NCBI GenBank assembly: GCA_016865035.1
Contig: CP018227.1
Span: 2,819,501 to 2,883,500, forward strand
Origin: Kordiimonadales bacterium IMCC3096
Lineage (GTDB): Bacteria > Pseudomonadota > Alphaproteobacteria > Minwuiales > Minwuiaceae
Reading direction: 5' to 3'
Length of the DNA stretch: 64,000 nt
Shown: in pieces, positions 63,915-64,000 of the stretch
Position numbering within the stretch: the first letter of the stretch is position 1
Layout of the letters: every line of letters begins with the position of its first letter
Made by a program: the position numbers and the translations under genes
Notes under the pieces: generated by a model
What the model was told of the DNA's origin: nothing
The model's input: the letters and a program-made list of their open reading frames with translations, nothing else
Databases searched by the model: none

Positions 63915-64000
63915 GCTTCGTCTGCGGAATGGCCGCAGTCGATGCCATGAGACCATCGCCCGGCGGAAGTTGCTACTTCGCAACCCCGTGGCAGTGCTTG

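Noticed and set aside
63915-64000. Open frame from ATG near 63933 to the window edge
   Set aside because: There is no ribosome site and too little sequence to judge.

Overview
The window is high-GC, densely coded DNA from an alphaproteobacterium, most likely a Rhodospirillales-type marine or soil lineage. The evidence is the dnaG-rpoD pair with an acidic-insert RpoD, DctPQM TRAP transport, several CaiB/BaiF CoA-transferases, MmgE/PrpD, an alpha-type DnaJ-domain membrane protein, and urt plus ure genes in one run. The lineage is inferred from gene content and cannot be proved from the window. I see no tRNA, rRNA, CRISPR array or transposase. No gene-free stretch exceeds 300 bases; the longest, upstream of urtA, is about 265 bases.

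Layout. 1-9.1 kb: the end of an AraC regulator, an acyl-CoA ligase, an ArsC/Spx-like protein, a small phage-derived cassette (scaffold-like, Bbp19-like and a 32-residue membrane peptide), a DctPQM TRAP transporter, a CaiB/BaiF CoA-transferase and a DnaJ-domain membrane protein. 9.2-12.4 kb: 5-formyl-THF cyclo-ligase, a YmdB-type phosphodiesterase and a large protein of unknown function. 12.5-22.3 kb: a run of start/stop-overlapping genes that all encode exported proteins, ending in an outer-membrane beta-barrel. It includes a 1102-residue exported protein with a kinase-like domain and one gene broken by a frameshift. This is the best candidate for an undescribed system.

22.5-33.2 kb: urea ABC transporter (urtABCDE) joined to a complete urease operon (ureDABCEFG), with a sigma-54-like promoter and a stem-loop between urtA and urtB. 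Urea is imported, hydrolysed, and nickel is loaded by UreDEFG. 33.3-35.3 kb: a hotdog-fold-like protein, a double cupin and a DsbA/HCCA-isomerase-like protein. 35.4-43.8 kb: an acyl-CoA catabolic gene set on the minus strand (ADP-forming CoA ligase, MmgE/PrpD, MaoC, acyl-CoA dehydrogenase, HMG-CoA lyase-like, crotonase, FAD oxidoreductase), directly downstream of rpoD. 43.8-49.8 kb: rpoD, dnaG, an SRAP protein and ArgE.

49.9-59.5 kb: a surface-export locus. A Wza-like lipoprotein, a BBP2-type barrel and an exported protein are on the minus strand. A nucleotidyltransferase, an unknown protein, a type I secretion ABC transporter with a cysteine-less C39-like domain and its HlyD partner are on the plus strand. 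59.5-64 kb: a WYL regulator with operator-like repeats and a divergent small ORF, a CaiB/BaiF transferase, a second AraC regulator paralogous to the one at the left edge, and two NTF2-like proteins.
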